Source: Microbacterium sp. LWS13-1.2
GTDB lineage: Bacteria > Actinomycetota > Actinomycetes > Actinomycetales > Microbacteriaceae
Length of the DNA stretch: 64,000 nt
Assembly (NCBI RefSeq): GCF_040144835.1
Contig: NZ_CP151632.1
Location: forward strand, 372,001-436,000
Reading direction: 5' to 3'
Every line of letters begins with the position of its first letter. Within the stretch, counting starts at the first letter, position 1. A program made the position numbers and the translations under genes. Positions 25,489-34,553 of the stretch are shown here, in pieces. The notes beneath the pieces were generated by a model. That model ran no database searches, had not been told where the DNA came from, and saw only the letters and a list, made by a program, of their open reading frames with translations.

Positions 25489-27540
25489 CTAGCCGGCGAG
25501 GCCGCGGCGCTCCAGCAGCGGCTGGATCTCCGCATCCCGCCCGCGGAAGTCCCGGTAGGCCTCGAGCGGATCCTTCGATCCGCCGACGCCCAGGAGGCGG
25601 CCTCGGAAACGATCGCCGTTCTCCCGACGCAGGCCGCCGTTCTCACGGAACCACTCGACGGTGTCGGCGTCCAGGACCTCGCTCCAGATGTAGGAGTAGT
25701 AGCCCGCGCTGTAGCCACCCGAGAACACATGCGCGAAGTACGTCGACGAGTACCGCGTCGGCACGACAGGGTTGTCGAGACCGATGTCGGCCAGGGCCGC
25801 GGCCTCGAACGCAGCGACGTCGAGGTCTGCCGACACCTCGTCGACGGAGAGCGCGTGCCAGGCCTGGTCGAGCCACGCCGCCGCAAGGTACTCGCTCGTC
25901 GCGAAGCCCTGGTTGAACGCCTCCGAGGCGTGCAGCTTCTCGACGATCTCGGTCGGGAGCGGCTCATCCGAGTCGATGTGGCGGGCGTACGAAGCCAGGA
26001 TCTCTGGCCAGTAGATCCACATCTCGTTGACCTGGCTCGGGAACTCGACGAAGTCGCGGTAGACGTTGGTGCCCGCGAAGTGCGGGTACGTCACCGTCGC
26101 GAACAGGCCGTGGAGCGCGTGGCCGAACTCGTGGAACAGCGTCGTCACCTCGTCGAGGCTCAGAAGCGTCGGACGCCCCGCTGCGGGCTTCGGGACGTTC
26201 AGGTTGTTGACCACGATGGGCTGCGTGCCGCGCAGGCGCGACTGCAGGACGATCGAGTTCATCCACGCGCCGCCGCGCTTCGTGTCGCGGGTGTACAGGT
26301 CGAGGATGTAGAGCCCGAGTGCCGATCCGTCGGCGTTGTGAACCTCGAAGACGCGCGTATCGGGGTGATAGCCGCCGAGATCGCCGCGCTCGGTGAAGGT
26401 GATGCCGTAGAGATCGCTGGCCGCTCGGAACACGCCGTCCTGAAGTACGCGCTCGGCCTCGAACCACGGGCGCAGCGCAGACCGGTCGAGGTCGTACTCC
26501 GCCGCCCTCACCTTCTCGGTGCAGAACGCCCAGTCGTGCGCTTCCAGGGGGAACGGGTCGCCACCGGCGTCGATGATCGCCTGCAGCTTCTCCTGCTCCC
26601 TGCGCGCGTTGCGGGCTGCGGGCACCGCGAGCTGGCGGAGCAGGTCGTGCACTGCTGCGGGGGAGCCCGCGGTCTCGTCCGACGTGATGTAGGCCGCGTG
26701 CGAGTCGTAGCCGAGGAGCGCCGCGCGCTCTGCGCGCAGGCGCACGATCTCGAGCAGAGTGGCTCGGTTGTCGTGCTCGTTGCCGCGAGATCCGCGGGAA
26801 CGGGATGCCGTCAGCAGTCGTGCACGAGATTCCCTGTCGGTGAGGCTCGAGAGGTAGGGGTGGCCGGTGAAGAGCGTCAGTGTGACGACCCACTTGCCGT
26901 CGAGGCCGCGATCGGACGCCGCCTGTGCCGCTGCGGACAGCTCGCCCTCGGAGAGTCCGTCGAGCTCCGTCGCGTCGTCGAAGACGACCGCCAGGTCGTT
27001 CGTGTCGGCGAGCAGGTTCTTCTCGAACTGCGTGGTGAGGGTCGAGAGGCGCTGGTTCAGCTCGATGAGGTGCTTCTTCGCCTCGTCGTCGAGGCCGGCG
27101 CCGGCGTGGGACATCTCCGTGTGGTGGCGTTCGACGAGATACCGCTGCTCCGGCGTGAGGTCGAGCTGATCGAGCTGATCGTGGATCGTCTTGATGCGCC
27201 AGTACAGCGCCGAGTCGAGCTGGATCGAGTCCTGGTGGGCCGACATCAGCGGCGCGAGCTGCTCCTCGATCTGCTGGATGTCGTCCGTCGCGTCCGCCGA
27301 TGACACCGTGTAGAACGTCCGTGCGACATCGCCCAGGAGACGCCCGCTCTCCTCGAGCGGGACGAGGGTGTTCTCGAACGTCGGCATGGACCGCACCCGG
27401 GTGATCGCCGAGACCTCGGCGGTGTGTGCCGCGAAAGCCTGCTCGAACGCGGGCAGATAGTGCTCGGGGAGGATCGCGGCGTAGTCCGGAAGCCCGTAGG
27501 GGAGTGAGCTGGGCGCGAGAAGCGGGTTGTCGTTCGGCAT
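25489..27540 (-). CDS. M3-family oligopeptidase (peptidyl-dipeptidase Dcp-like)
   Basis: A 683-residue cytosolic zinc peptidase cutting short peptides. The M3 zinc site LFHEFGHALHG is present, with the downstream Glu in the VEFPSQVNEMW region and the C-terminal FSGGYSAGYYSYIWSEVLDAD block of Dcp/oligopeptidase A. The start is set by the ATG at 27540, with TAGGCT seven bases upstream (27553-27548), so it is probably leaderless. It is divergent from the HTH regulator, with an A+T-rich operator cluster between them. Confidence 0.92.
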   Translation of the reverse strand: MPNDNPLLAPSSLPYGLPDYAAILPEHYLPAFEQAFAAHTAEVSAITRVRSMPTFENTLVPLEESGRLLGDVARTFYTVSSADATDDIQQIEEQLAPLMSAHQDSIQLDSALYWRIKTIHDQLDQLDLTPEQRYLVERHHTEMSHAGAGLDDEAKKHLIELNQRLSTLTTQFEKNLLADTNDLAVVFDDATELDGLSEGELSAAAQAASDRGLDGKWVVTLTLFTGHPYLSSLTDRESRARLLTASRSRGSRGNEHDNRATLLEIVRLRAERAALLGYDSHAAYITSDETAGSPAAVHDLLRQLAVPAARNARREQEKLQAIIDAGGDPFPLEAHDWAFCTEKVRAAEYDLDRSALRPWFEAERVLQDGVFRAASDLYGITFTERGDLGGYHPDTRVFEVHNADGSALGLYILDLYTRDTKRGGAWMNSIVLQSRLRGTQPIVVNNLNVPKPAAGRPTLLSLDEVTTLFHEFGHALHGLFATVTYPHFAGTNVYRDFVEFPSQVNEMWIYWPEILASYARHIDSDEPLPTEIVEKLHASEAFNQGFATSEYLAAAWLDQAWHALSVDEVSADLDVAAFEAAALADIGLDNPVVPTRYSSTYFAHVFSGGYSAGYYSYIWSEVLDADTVEWFRENGGLRRENGDRFRGRLLGVGGSKDPLEAYRDFRGRDAEIQPLLERRGLAG

Positions 27541-27580
27541 GGCGTCCAGCCTAGTCACGCAGCCGCGCATGCCGAGATCT

Positions 27581-27629
27581 CTTTGCAAACACATGATTGC
27601 AAAGAAATCCTTGCAAAGAGTTCTTTGCA
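27581..27629. promoter_or_regulatory. Operator cluster with four TTTGCAA half-sites
   Basis: Two inverted repeats lie in an unusually A+T-rich stretch. CTTTGCAA-N8-TTGCAAAG spans 27581-27604, and TGCAAAG-AGTT-CTTTGCA spans 27612-27629. The second overlaps TTGCAA (27611-27616), a good -35 set 17 bases before TACTCT (27634-27639), the -10 of the HTH gene. Binding there should repress the HTH-MFS operon; the first repeat may also reach the divergent peptidase promoter. Confidence 0.65.
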
Positions 27630-27645
27630 TCGCTACTCTGGAGAC

Positions 27646-28281
27646 ATGGCAGAGAACGAGGAGCAGCAGGCGGATGCCGCAGCCCGCAGCGAACAGCGAC
27701 ACAACGAGGATCGTGTCCTCGACTCCGGCGCCCTGCGCGCACTCGCGCACCCCCTCCGCGTGAGGATCTACGACATCCTCAGCCAGTACGGCCCGCAGAC
27801 GGCCAGCTCCCTCGCCGAGCGGCTGGGCGAGTCCAGCGGCTCGACGAGCTACCACCTGCGCGCACTCGCCAAGCAGGACCTCATCCGGGAGGCCCCCGAT
27901 CGCGGCACCGGCCGCGAACGGTGGTGGGAGCGTCCGGTCGGGGGCGTGTCGTTCGCCAACCCCGACGCGATGTCCACTCCGGCCGGCCGTGCCGCGACCC
28001 AGGTGGTCATGAACGAGTTCCTGCGCAACCGCAACGATCAGCTGCTCGAGTTCGTCAACCGGGGGATCGGCGGTGAGGACGAGCTCTGGCAGGACGGCAC
28101 GCTCATCTCCACGGCCACGGCGCGACTCACACCCGAGCAGAGCAAAGAACTGACTCTCAAGATCATGGCCCTGATCGACGAGGCCGTGGACAACTACCGC
28201 AACCAGACCGGCGAGAACGTACGCCCCGTCACCATCCGGGCTGACGTCTTCCCGCTTCCGCAACTAGGAGGACAGTCATGA
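27646..28281 (+). CDS. Winged-helix (ArsR-like) transcriptional regulator
   Basis: A 211-residue regulator. After an acidic N-terminus, residues 25-105 form an ArsR-like winged helix ([43 protein letters not shown]). The remaining 100 residues are helical and probably bind ligand or dimerise. TACTCT ends six bases before ATG 27646, with GGAG inside that spacer. The stop overlaps the next ORF (ATGA), which in turn overlaps the MFS gene, so it probably controls its own drug-exporter-like operon through the TTTGCAA sites. Confidence 0.85.
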   Translation: MAENEEQQADAAARSEQRHNEDRVLDSGALRALAHPLRVRIYDILSQYGPQTASSLAERLGESSGSTSYHLRALAKQDLIREAPDRGTGRERWWERPVGGVSFANPDAMSTPAGRAATQVVMNEFLRNRNDQLLEFVNRGIGGEDELWQDGTLISTATARLTPEQSKELTLKIMALIDEAVDNYRNQTGENVRPVTIRADVFPLPQLGGQS

Positions 28282-28508
28282 CCACCATCACGGCAGGCGA
28301 ACTCGCGGCACGCGGCTTCGATGCATCCGCCACACGATTCGACCGCGCGCTGCTGCGCGCGGCATCCGCGATCGACGCATACGTGATCGCGCGCGTCGAG
28401 CGGCGGGACGGCGCCGAACGACGCGGCGCACTGGCCGCACAGACCGCCGTGAGCGGCGCACGGCGCGACGCCGAGGCGCTCGCGGCGACGGGGATGCTCC
28501 CGCGATGA
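28278..28508 (+). CDS. 76-residue protein of unknown function
   Basis: A small Ala/Arg-rich ORF ([20 protein letters not shown]...) of predicted helical character, without membrane segment or cysteine. Overlaps on both sides (ATGA with the regulator stop, ATGA with the MFS start) and AGGAGG seven bases before its ATG show that it is translated as part of the operon. I recognise no family. Confidence 0.6.
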   Translation: MTTITAGELAARGFDASATRFDRALLRAASAIDAYVIARVERRDGAERRGALAAQTAVSGARRDAEALAATGMLPR

Positions 28509-29890
28509 GCGAGAGCATCGACACCGTCGAGCGGCCGGGGTCGCCGGCCGGGCGGGCACGCACGGTCCCGCTCGGCCGCGACTTCGGCAAGCTGTGGACG
28601 GCTGCGGCGTTCAGCAACCTCGCGGACGGGGTCGGCCGCGTCGCCGTCCCGCTGATCGCGACCACGCTCACCCGCGACCCGCTCGCGATCTCCGCGCTCA
28701 GCGCCCTGGCGTTCCTGCCGTGGCTCGTCTTCGGACTGCCTGCGGGCATGATCGTCGACCGGTTCGATCGCCGATGGGTCATGGCGATCGCCAATGGCCT
28801 TCGCGGGCTCGCCGCAGTCGGGCTCGCCGCGCTCACGGTCACGGGCGCCATCAGCATCTGGTGGCTGTTCGCCGGCGTGCTCGTGTTCGGCCTGGGGGAG
28901 ACGCTCTTCGACAACGCGACCAACTCCATCGTCCCGAGCGTCGTGCAGCGCCCCGCGCTGGACCGCGCCAACGGCTGGCTGCAGGCAGCACAGATCACGA
29001 TCGACAGCTTCATCGCCGCTCCCATCGGCGGCGTCCTGTTCGCCGTCGCGCTCGCGCTGCCGCTCTGGGTCGGGGCCGCGGGCTACCTCATCCCCATCGT
29101 CCTCGCGGTGATGCTGCCGCTGTCGGCCGCGCGCCCGTTGCGGGCCGAGGCTCCGACGGGCAAGAGCGCGGCGTCGACGGCAGAGGCCGCGGTCGCCGCC
29201 GGCGAGCCGCTCGCAGCGGCCGATATGGACGCCGACGTCGAGGCGAGCGCCGAGATCGAGGCCCCGGAGACCGCCGCACCGGCGAACGTGTCCGCCCGCG
29301 AAGCCCTCGTCTATCTCTGGCGGCACCGCTTCCTCCGGTCGATGGTGGTCTTCACCTCCATCGTGGGCTGCGCGTTCGCCTTCGCCCAGGCGCCGGTGTT
29401 CCTCTACTTCCTCGATGTGCACGGTGTCGCGCCGGCCGCCATCGGGCTCGTCACCGCCGGGATCGGGCTGGGCGGCCTCGGCGGCTCGCTGGTCGCGGCG
29501 TCGCTCGTCACGAAGTTCGGACGCGGCAAGGTCATGCTCGGCGCCAACATCGTCGCTGCGGTCGGACTCGCGGGAGTGTGGGCCGCGCCGGAGGCGATCT
29601 CGGCGACCATCGCGTACGCCATCATGGCGGCAGCGGTGTCGATCTGGAACGTGCCGTGGGGCGCCCTACGTCAGCGGATCGTGCCAGGGCACCTGTTCGG
29701 CCGCGTGCTGGGCATCAGCCGCACGCTGACGTGGGGCATCTTCCCGTTCGCGACGCTCCTCGGCGGCTGGGTGGCGCGCATCGATCTGCGACTGCCGTTC
29801 CTGCTCGCCGCCGGTGTCACGCTCGTCGCGACCGCGGTCGCCGTCCGGCTGCTGCTCTCTGCCTCGACGCACAACGCGCCGGAGGAGTGA
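28505..29890 (+). CDS. MFS exporter (EntS/MFS_3-like)
   Basis: A 461-residue major facilitator with twelve membrane segments in two halves. [24 protein letters not shown] opens helix 1 and [17 protein letters not shown] is the loop 2-3 motif. The group includes siderophore and macrolide exporters; the substrate here is unknown. The central loop carries an acidic, Ala/Glu-rich insert ([17 protein letters not shown]) of about 40 residues. Control by the co-transcribed winged-helix regulator suggests drug or metabolite efflux induced by its ligand. Confidence 0.88.
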   Translation: MSESIDTVERPGSPAGRARTVPLGRDFGKLWTAAAFSNLADGVGRVAVPLIATTLTRDPLAISALSALAFLPWLVFGLPAGMIVDRFDRRWVMAIANGLRGLAAVGLAALTVTGAISIWWLFAGVLVFGLGETLFDNATNSIVPSVVQRPALDRANGWLQAAQITIDSFIAAPIGGVLFAVALALPLWVGAAGYLIPIVLAVMLPLSAARPLRAEAPTGKSAASTAEAAVAAGEPLAAADMDADVEASAEIEAPETAAPANVSAREALVYLWRHRFLRSMVVFTSIVGCAFAFAQAPVFLYFLDVHGVAPAAIGLVTAGIGLGGLGGSLVAASLVTKFGRGKVMLGANIVAAVGLAGVWAAPEAISATIAYAIMAAAVSIWNVPWGALRQRIVPGHLFGRVLGISRTLTWGIFPFATLLGGWVARIDLRLPFLLAAGVTLVATAVAVRLLLSASTHNAPEE

Positions 29891-29898
29891 GCCCAGGC

Positions 29899-30147
29899 CT
29901 ACCCGAAGCCGTCGTCCGGATCGTTCCGAGCGACGGCTTCGCCGTCGGCGTCGAGCGTCACGATCGCCCCGGTGTCGAGCTCCGCGATCGGCTTGCCCTC
30001 GAGCCAGGTGAGGGTCCAGCGCGGCCGCGGCTGACCGAGCTGGTCGCCCGGGATCGTCTCGTCGACGGAGCGGATGCCGCGGCGCAGCGCCTCAGGCACC
30101 GCTTGAGGTGGTTCGTCGCCCGAGGTCCAGCGCGTTCCGAGCTGCAT
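29899..30147 (-). CDS. Small conserved-type protein downstream of valS
   Basis: An 82-residue soluble protein (MQLGTRWTSGDEPPQAVPEALR...). It has a clear GGAGG box in the end of valS and starts two bases after the valS stop, so it is co-transcribed with valS. The Trp-rich middle (RPRWTLTWLEGKPIAELD) suggests a small beta fold. I do not recognise its function. It converges with the MFS exporter. Confidence 0.6.
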   Translation of the reverse strand: MQLGTRWTSGDEPPQAVPEALRRGIRSVDETIPGDQLGQPRPRWTLTWLEGKPIAELDTGAIVTLDADGEAVARNDPDDGFG

Positions 30148-30148
30148 G

Positions 30149-32743
30149 TCACGCCTCCTGGGGGACGAGTTCGATCTCCGACACCGACAGGGCGTCGGCC
30201 TCCGCATAGGCGATCTCGGCGATGCGCCCGACGGCCTTGAGGTCGCCCTCCGCGAGTCGCAGCACCGCGATGGCCTCGGCCGGAGCTGCGATCGTGACCT
30301 GCGACACCTCCGCCTTCTGCGACACCTTCGCCTCGGTCTTCGCGCGGCGCACTCCGATGAGCGCCTCGCCGACGATGCTGAGCACCGCCGGGTCGCCCTC
30401 GATGCCGAGTGGCTCCGGCCACTCGGCGTTGTGCACCGAGCTGTCGTTGAACCACGACCACGATTCCTCGGCCGCGAACGCGAGCACCGGGGCGAACAGG
30501 CGCAGGAGCGTGGACAGCGCGATGCGCAGCGCGAGCGCCGCGGACGGCTGGCCCACGTCGGCCTGGTTGTAGGCGCGCTCCTTGACCAGCTCGAGGTAGT
30601 CGTCGCAGAAGGTCCAGAAGAACGACTCGGTGACCTCGAGCGCACGGGCGTGGTCGTAGGCGTCCAGCGCCTTGGTCGCATCGCGCACGACCGCGTCCAG
30701 GGCGGTGAGCATCGAGGCGTCCAGCGCGTGGGTCACCTGCGCGTCCGCGGGTACGGGGAACGACAGCACGAACTTCGCCGCGTTGAGCACCTTGATCGCG
30801 AGGCGACGGCCGATCTTGACCTGCGTCGGGTTCTGCGGGTCGAACGCCGCGTCGGTGCCGAGACGGCTCGACGCCGCCCAGTACCGCACCGCGTCCGAGC
30901 CATGCTGCGAGAGGATGTCGGCCGGCGTGACGACGTTGCCCTTCGACTTCGACATCTTCTTGCGGTCGGGATCCACGATGAAGCCCGAGATCGCGGCATC
31001 CGTCCACGGCGCGCGGTCGTCCTCGAGGGCGCTGCGCAGCAGCGTCGAGAACAGCCACGTGCGGATGATGTCCTGGCCCTGCGGGCGCAGGTCGAACGGC
31101 GCGACGAGGTTCCAGAGCTCGGGATCGCGCTCCCAGCCGCCGGCGAGCTGCGGCGTCAGCGACGAGGTCGCCCAGGTGTCGAAGATGTCGTTCTCACCCT
31201 CGAAACCGCCCGGCACTCCGCGCTGGTCGGCCGTGTACCCGGCCGGCACATCGGTCGAGGGGTCGACAGGCAGCGATGCGTCGTCGGGTCTGATGACGCG
31301 GTCGTAGTCGCGCTCGCCGTTCTCGTCGAGGGCGTACCAGACCGGGATCGGCACGCCGAAGAAGCGCTGACGCGACACCAGCCAGTCCCCGGTGAGGCCG
31401 TTCGTCCAGTTCTCGAAGCGCACCCGCATGAAGTCCGGGTGCCACGACATCGAGGCGCCGAGCGAGATGAGCTTTTCGCGCAGCGCCTCGTCGCGAGCGC
31501 CGTTGCGGATGTACCACTGGCGCGTCGAGACGATCTCCATCGGGCGATCGCCCTTCTCGTAGAACTTCACCACGTGCGTGAACGGCTTCGGGTCGCCGAT
31601 GAGCTCGCCGGACTCCTGCAGCAGCTCCACCACGCGCTTCTTGGCGGAGAACACCGTCTTGCCGGCGAGCTCGGCGTACGCCGCCTTGCCGCCATCCGTT
31701 GTGATGGCGTCCGGTGCGTCCGGAACGATACGCCCGTCCAGGCCGAGGATGGTCCGGTTCGGCAGGTTCAGCTCACGCCACCAGATGATGTCGGTCACGT
31801 CGCCGAAGGTGCAGATCATCGCGATGCCCGAGCCCTTGTCGGGCTGGGCGAGCGGGTGAGCCAGCACCGGCACCTCGACGTCGAAGAGCGGGGTGCGCAC
31901 GGTGGTGCCGAAGAGCGGCTGGTAGCGCTCGTCGTCGGGGTGCGCGACCAGCGCGACGCAGGCCGCGAGCAGCTCGGGACGCGTCGTCTCGATGTGCACA
32001 TCGCCCGAGCCGTCCGTCTTGTGGAACGCGACGCGGTGGAAGGCGGCGGGCTGCTCGCGCTCCTCGAGCTCGGCCTGTGCGATCGCCGTGCGGAAGTCGA
32101 TGTCCCACATCGTGGGCGCGAGGTCCTGGTAGGCCTCGCCGCGCTCCAGGTTGCGCAGGAACGCCCGCTGGCTGGTGCGGATCGTGTCGTCGGAGATGGT
32201 GCGGTATGTCTGCGTCCAGTCGACGCTCAGTCCCAGCTGGCGGAACAGCGCCTCGAAGTGCTTCTCGTCCTCGACGGTGAGCCGCTCGCACAGCTCGATG
32301 AAGTTGCGGCGGCTGACGGGCACCTGGTCGGCGGCGCGGCTGGACTTGTTGTCGCCGCCCTCGAACGGAGGGGTGAAGCCGGGAACATACGCCAGCGACG
32401 GGTCGCAGCGCACGCCGTAGTAGTTCTGCACACGACGCTCGGTGGGCAGGCCGTTGTCGTCCCATCCCATCGGGTAGAACACCGTCTTGCCGCGCATGCG
32501 CTCGTAGCGCACCTTGAGATCGGTGTGCGTGAACGAGAAGACGTGTCCGATGTGGAGACTGCCCGACGCGGTCGGCGGGGGAGTGTCGACCGAGTACACG
32601 CCCTCGCGGCCCACCTCGGCGGCGCGAACGCGATCGAACAGGTACGTGCCCTGCTCGGACCACGCGGCATCCCACTTGTCCTCGAGGCCCTCCAGTGCGG
32701 GCTTGTCCGGAATCGGTCCCTGTGCGGGGCGGCCGTCGGTCAT
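30149..32743 (-). CDS. valS: Valine--tRNA ligase, short form
   Basis: An 864-residue class I synthetase charging tRNA-Val. The HIGH motif is in GSLHIGHVFSF and the KMSKS motif in KKMSKSKGN. An editing domain lies in between, and the anticodon domain ends near residue 860. The C-terminal coiled-coil arm of E. coli-type ValRS (about 70-90 residues) is missing, as in archaeal-like forms. ATG 32743 is chosen for GAGGAG seven bases upstream. TAGAAT at 32813-32808 is a -10 box giving a leader of about 58 nt. Confidence 0.95.
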   Translation of the reverse strand: MTDGRPAQGPIPDKPALEGLEDKWDAAWSEQGTYLFDRVRAAEVGREGVYSVDTPPPTASGSLHIGHVFSFTHTDLKVRYERMRGKTVFYPMGWDDNGLPTERRVQNYYGVRCDPSLAYVPGFTPPFEGGDNKSSRAADQVPVSRRNFIELCERLTVEDEKHFEALFRQLGLSVDWTQTYRTISDDTIRTSQRAFLRNLERGEAYQDLAPTMWDIDFRTAIAQAELEEREQPAAFHRVAFHKTDGSGDVHIETTRPELLAACVALVAHPDDERYQPLFGTTVRTPLFDVEVPVLAHPLAQPDKGSGIAMICTFGDVTDIIWWRELNLPNRTILGLDGRIVPDAPDAITTDGGKAAYAELAGKTVFSAKKRVVELLQESGELIGDPKPFTHVVKFYEKGDRPMEIVSTRQWYIRNGARDEALREKLISLGASMSWHPDFMRVRFENWTNGLTGDWLVSRQRFFGVPIPVWYALDENGERDYDRVIRPDDASLPVDPSTDVPAGYTADQRGVPGGFEGENDIFDTWATSSLTPQLAGGWERDPELWNLVAPFDLRPQGQDIIRTWLFSTLLRSALEDDRAPWTDAAISGFIVDPDRKKMSKSKGNVVTPADILSQHGSDAVRYWAASSRLGTDAAFDPQNPTQVKIGRRLAIKVLNAAKFVLSFPVPADAQVTHALDASMLTALDAVVRDATKALDAYDHARALEVTESFFWTFCDDYLELVKERAYNQADVGQPSAALALRIALSTLLRLFAPVLAFAAEESWSWFNDSSVHNAEWPEPLGIEGDPAVLSIVGEALIGVRRAKTEAKVSQKAEVSQVTIAAPAEAIAVLRLAEGDLKAVGRIAEIAYAEADALSVSEIELVPQEA

Positions 32744-32837
32744 GCGGAACTCCTCGAGCGATATGTGCGGCACTGTGTGAGCGTGCCTGAGTGTGGGATG
32801 ACGCTCGATTCTAGCCCGGCTGCGCTCGACCCGGAAA

Positions 32838-32874
32838 AGCGGACGGATGCCGCGACCGCCGGCATCCGTCCGCT
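32838..32874 (-). terminator. Terminator after the MHS transporter
   Basis: A perfect 15-pair stem (AGCGGACGGATGCCG and complement) with a seven-base loop. On the minus strand it follows the transporter stop by 18 bases and is followed by TTTT, a classical intrinsic terminator. Its arm shares GGACGGATGCCG with the terminator at 19246. Confidence 0.85.
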
Positions 32875-32891
32875 CTCGGGCGCGTCGGGAT

Positions 32892-34235
32892 TCAGGCCGT
32901 CGCCGTCGCGGTCGCGCTGGCCGGGTCGGTCGCGAGTTCCGGCTCGACGGCGCGCCGCGCGGCGAGCCATGCCGACACGAGCGTGACCGCCGACATGATC
33001 GCCAGGATCACGCCGGGATGCCACCACGCGTAGCCGGTCGCCTCGCCGAGGGTGAGTGTGAGGAACGGGACGAATCCGCTGATCGTCGCCGCCAGCGCGT
33101 ACGCGAACGACAGGGCAGAGTAGCGGAACCGGTCGGGGAAGAGGTCGTTCATCAGCCCGCCGAGTGCCGCCCACGCCATCGTCGGAAGGATCCCGCCGAT
33201 GAGCATCGTCGCGACCAGGAACGGGAACGTGGCGAACTGGAGGAGGAAATACATCGGGAACGTGATGAGCAGAGTGCCGACCGCACCCCACAGGACGACG
33301 CGTGCCGACCCGATGCGCGACGCCCACCCCCCGAACAGCGGGATGGTCACGAGCTGCAGGAGGCCGCCGATCGTGGTCGCGATGAGCAGGTCCTGGAAGC
33401 TGAAACCCAGCTGCTCCACCCCGTAGTTGACGGTGTAGGTGTTCATGAGCGAGTACGACCCGATGCCCAGCAGGGCAGCGCCGATCGCGATCGCCATGGC
33501 GCCGGGGCGCTTGGCGAACATCGTAATGAACGGGATGCGATCGCGGCGCCCCTCCGCCACGACGCCCTTGAACACGGGTGTCTCGGAGATCGACCAGCGC
33601 AGGTACAGCGACACCAGCAGCAGCGGGATGGCGAGGAGGAACGGGATGCGCCATCCCCACTCGGCGATCTGCTCGGCGGGGAGCACCGCGGTGAGGACGA
33701 TGAACACGGCCGCCGAGAGGATCGATCCGACGGGGGAGCCGAGCTGGGGGATCGCGGCGTAGAACGCGCGCTTGACCGGGCCGGAGTTCTCGGTCGCGAT
33801 GAGGATCGATCCGCCCCACTCGCCGCCCAGGGACAGGCCCTGCACGATGCGCAGCACGATCAGGAGGACGGCTCCGAGCCAGCCCGCCTGCGCGTAGGTC
33901 GGCAGGAGGCCGATCAACCCGGTCGCGACGCCCATGATGCCCACGGTCCACAGCAGGGTGGCCCTGCGGCCGACGCGGTCGCCCATGTAGCCGAAGATCA
34001 CGGCGCCGATGGGGCGCACCACGAAGGCGAGCGCGATCGTCAGGAACGCCGCGCTCGTGGCGCCGAACTGCCCGAGCGGGTCGAAGAACAGCGGCCCGAC
34101 GAAGAACGCCGAGAAGTAGGCGAAGAGGTAGAAGTCGAAGGATTCGAGCGAGGTTCCCACCATCGAGGCCCACGCGACTCTGCGCGTCGGGGTGGATTCG
34201 GGAACCAGAGCGGATTCGGGTGCTGCTGCGGTCAC
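32892..34235 (-). CDS. MFS transporter, metabolite:H+ symporter (MHS) type
   Basis: A 447-residue major facilitator of the MHS group (ProP, KgtP, ShiA relatives), importing organic acids or osmolytes with protons. SLESFDFYLFAYFSAFFVGPLFF opens helix 1, FVVRPIGAVIFGYMGDRVGRR gives the loop 2-3 motif, and LGGEWGGSILIATEN the helix 4-5 signature. GTG 34235 is preferred because the family starts near here; an upstream GTG at 34304 would add 23 residues and run into the T-box promoter. Substrate unknown. Confidence 0.85.
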   Translation of the reverse strand: MTAAAPESALVPESTPTRRVAWASMVGTSLESFDFYLFAYFSAFFVGPLFFDPLGQFGATSAAFLTIALAFVVRPIGAVIFGYMGDRVGRRATLLWTVGIMGVATGLIGLLPTYAQAGWLGAVLLIVLRIVQGLSLGGEWGGSILIATENSGPVKRAFYAAIPQLGSPVGSILSAAVFIVLTAVLPAEQIAEWGWRIPFLLAIPLLLVSLYLRWSISETPVFKGVVAEGRRDRIPFITMFAKRPGAMAIAIGAALLGIGSYSLMNTYTVNYGVEQLGFSFQDLLIATTIGGLLQLVTIPLFGGWASRIGSARVVLWGAVGTLLITFPMYFLLQFATFPFLVATMLIGGILPTMAWAALGGLMNDLFPDRFRYSALSFAYALAATISGFVPFLTLTLGEATGYAWWHPGVILAIMSAVTLVSAWLAARRAVEPELATDPASATATATA

Positions 34236-34306
34236 GGATGTCAATCTTGGCACGAGTCCAGAAACCCCGTCGCCGTGCTCCGCATTCCCCCCTTGCACAG
34301 CCACGG

Positions 34307-34530
34307 TAGACTCGTCCCAGTAGCGTCGATCCGGCCATCACCGGGGAGCTCTCGGAAGAACAGGTGTCCGCTCACGCGGATTCCCCACTAGAACCGAGCG
34401 GGTCAGGCCCGTCACAGCCGCAGTGAGAGAGGGCAGCTCGGCCCGGTCGAAGGACCGAGACGTCAAAGCAGGGTGGTACCGCGGTACGTCTGGTCACCGT
34501 TCCAGGCATGTCGTCCCCGCAGGAAGCACA
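34307..34530 (+). promoter_or_regulatory. Ile T-box riboswitch upstream of ileS
   Basis: TAGACT at 34307-34312 is the -10 box, so the RNA should start near 34319. The short stem I is CCGG-CCATCA-CCGG with the Ile codon ATC (34337-34339) in its loop, the ultrashort actinobacterial type. The T-box sequence AGGGTGGTACCGCGG (34470-34484) holds the bases that pair with the uncharged tRNA acceptor end. No terminator helix is visible; a CCCC-GCAGGAAG region (34513-34523) fits a sequestered ribosome site, so control is probably at translation. The element fills the gene-free stretch before ileS. Confidence 0.85.
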
Positions 34531-34553
34531 CGAGCGAGCACCTGCGAGAGAAG

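Noticed and set aside
27541..28263. N-terminal extension of the M3 peptidase across the HTH gene
   Set aside because: M3 proteins start near the ATG at 27540, a -10 box lies directly upstream of it, and the extension is antisense to the regulator.
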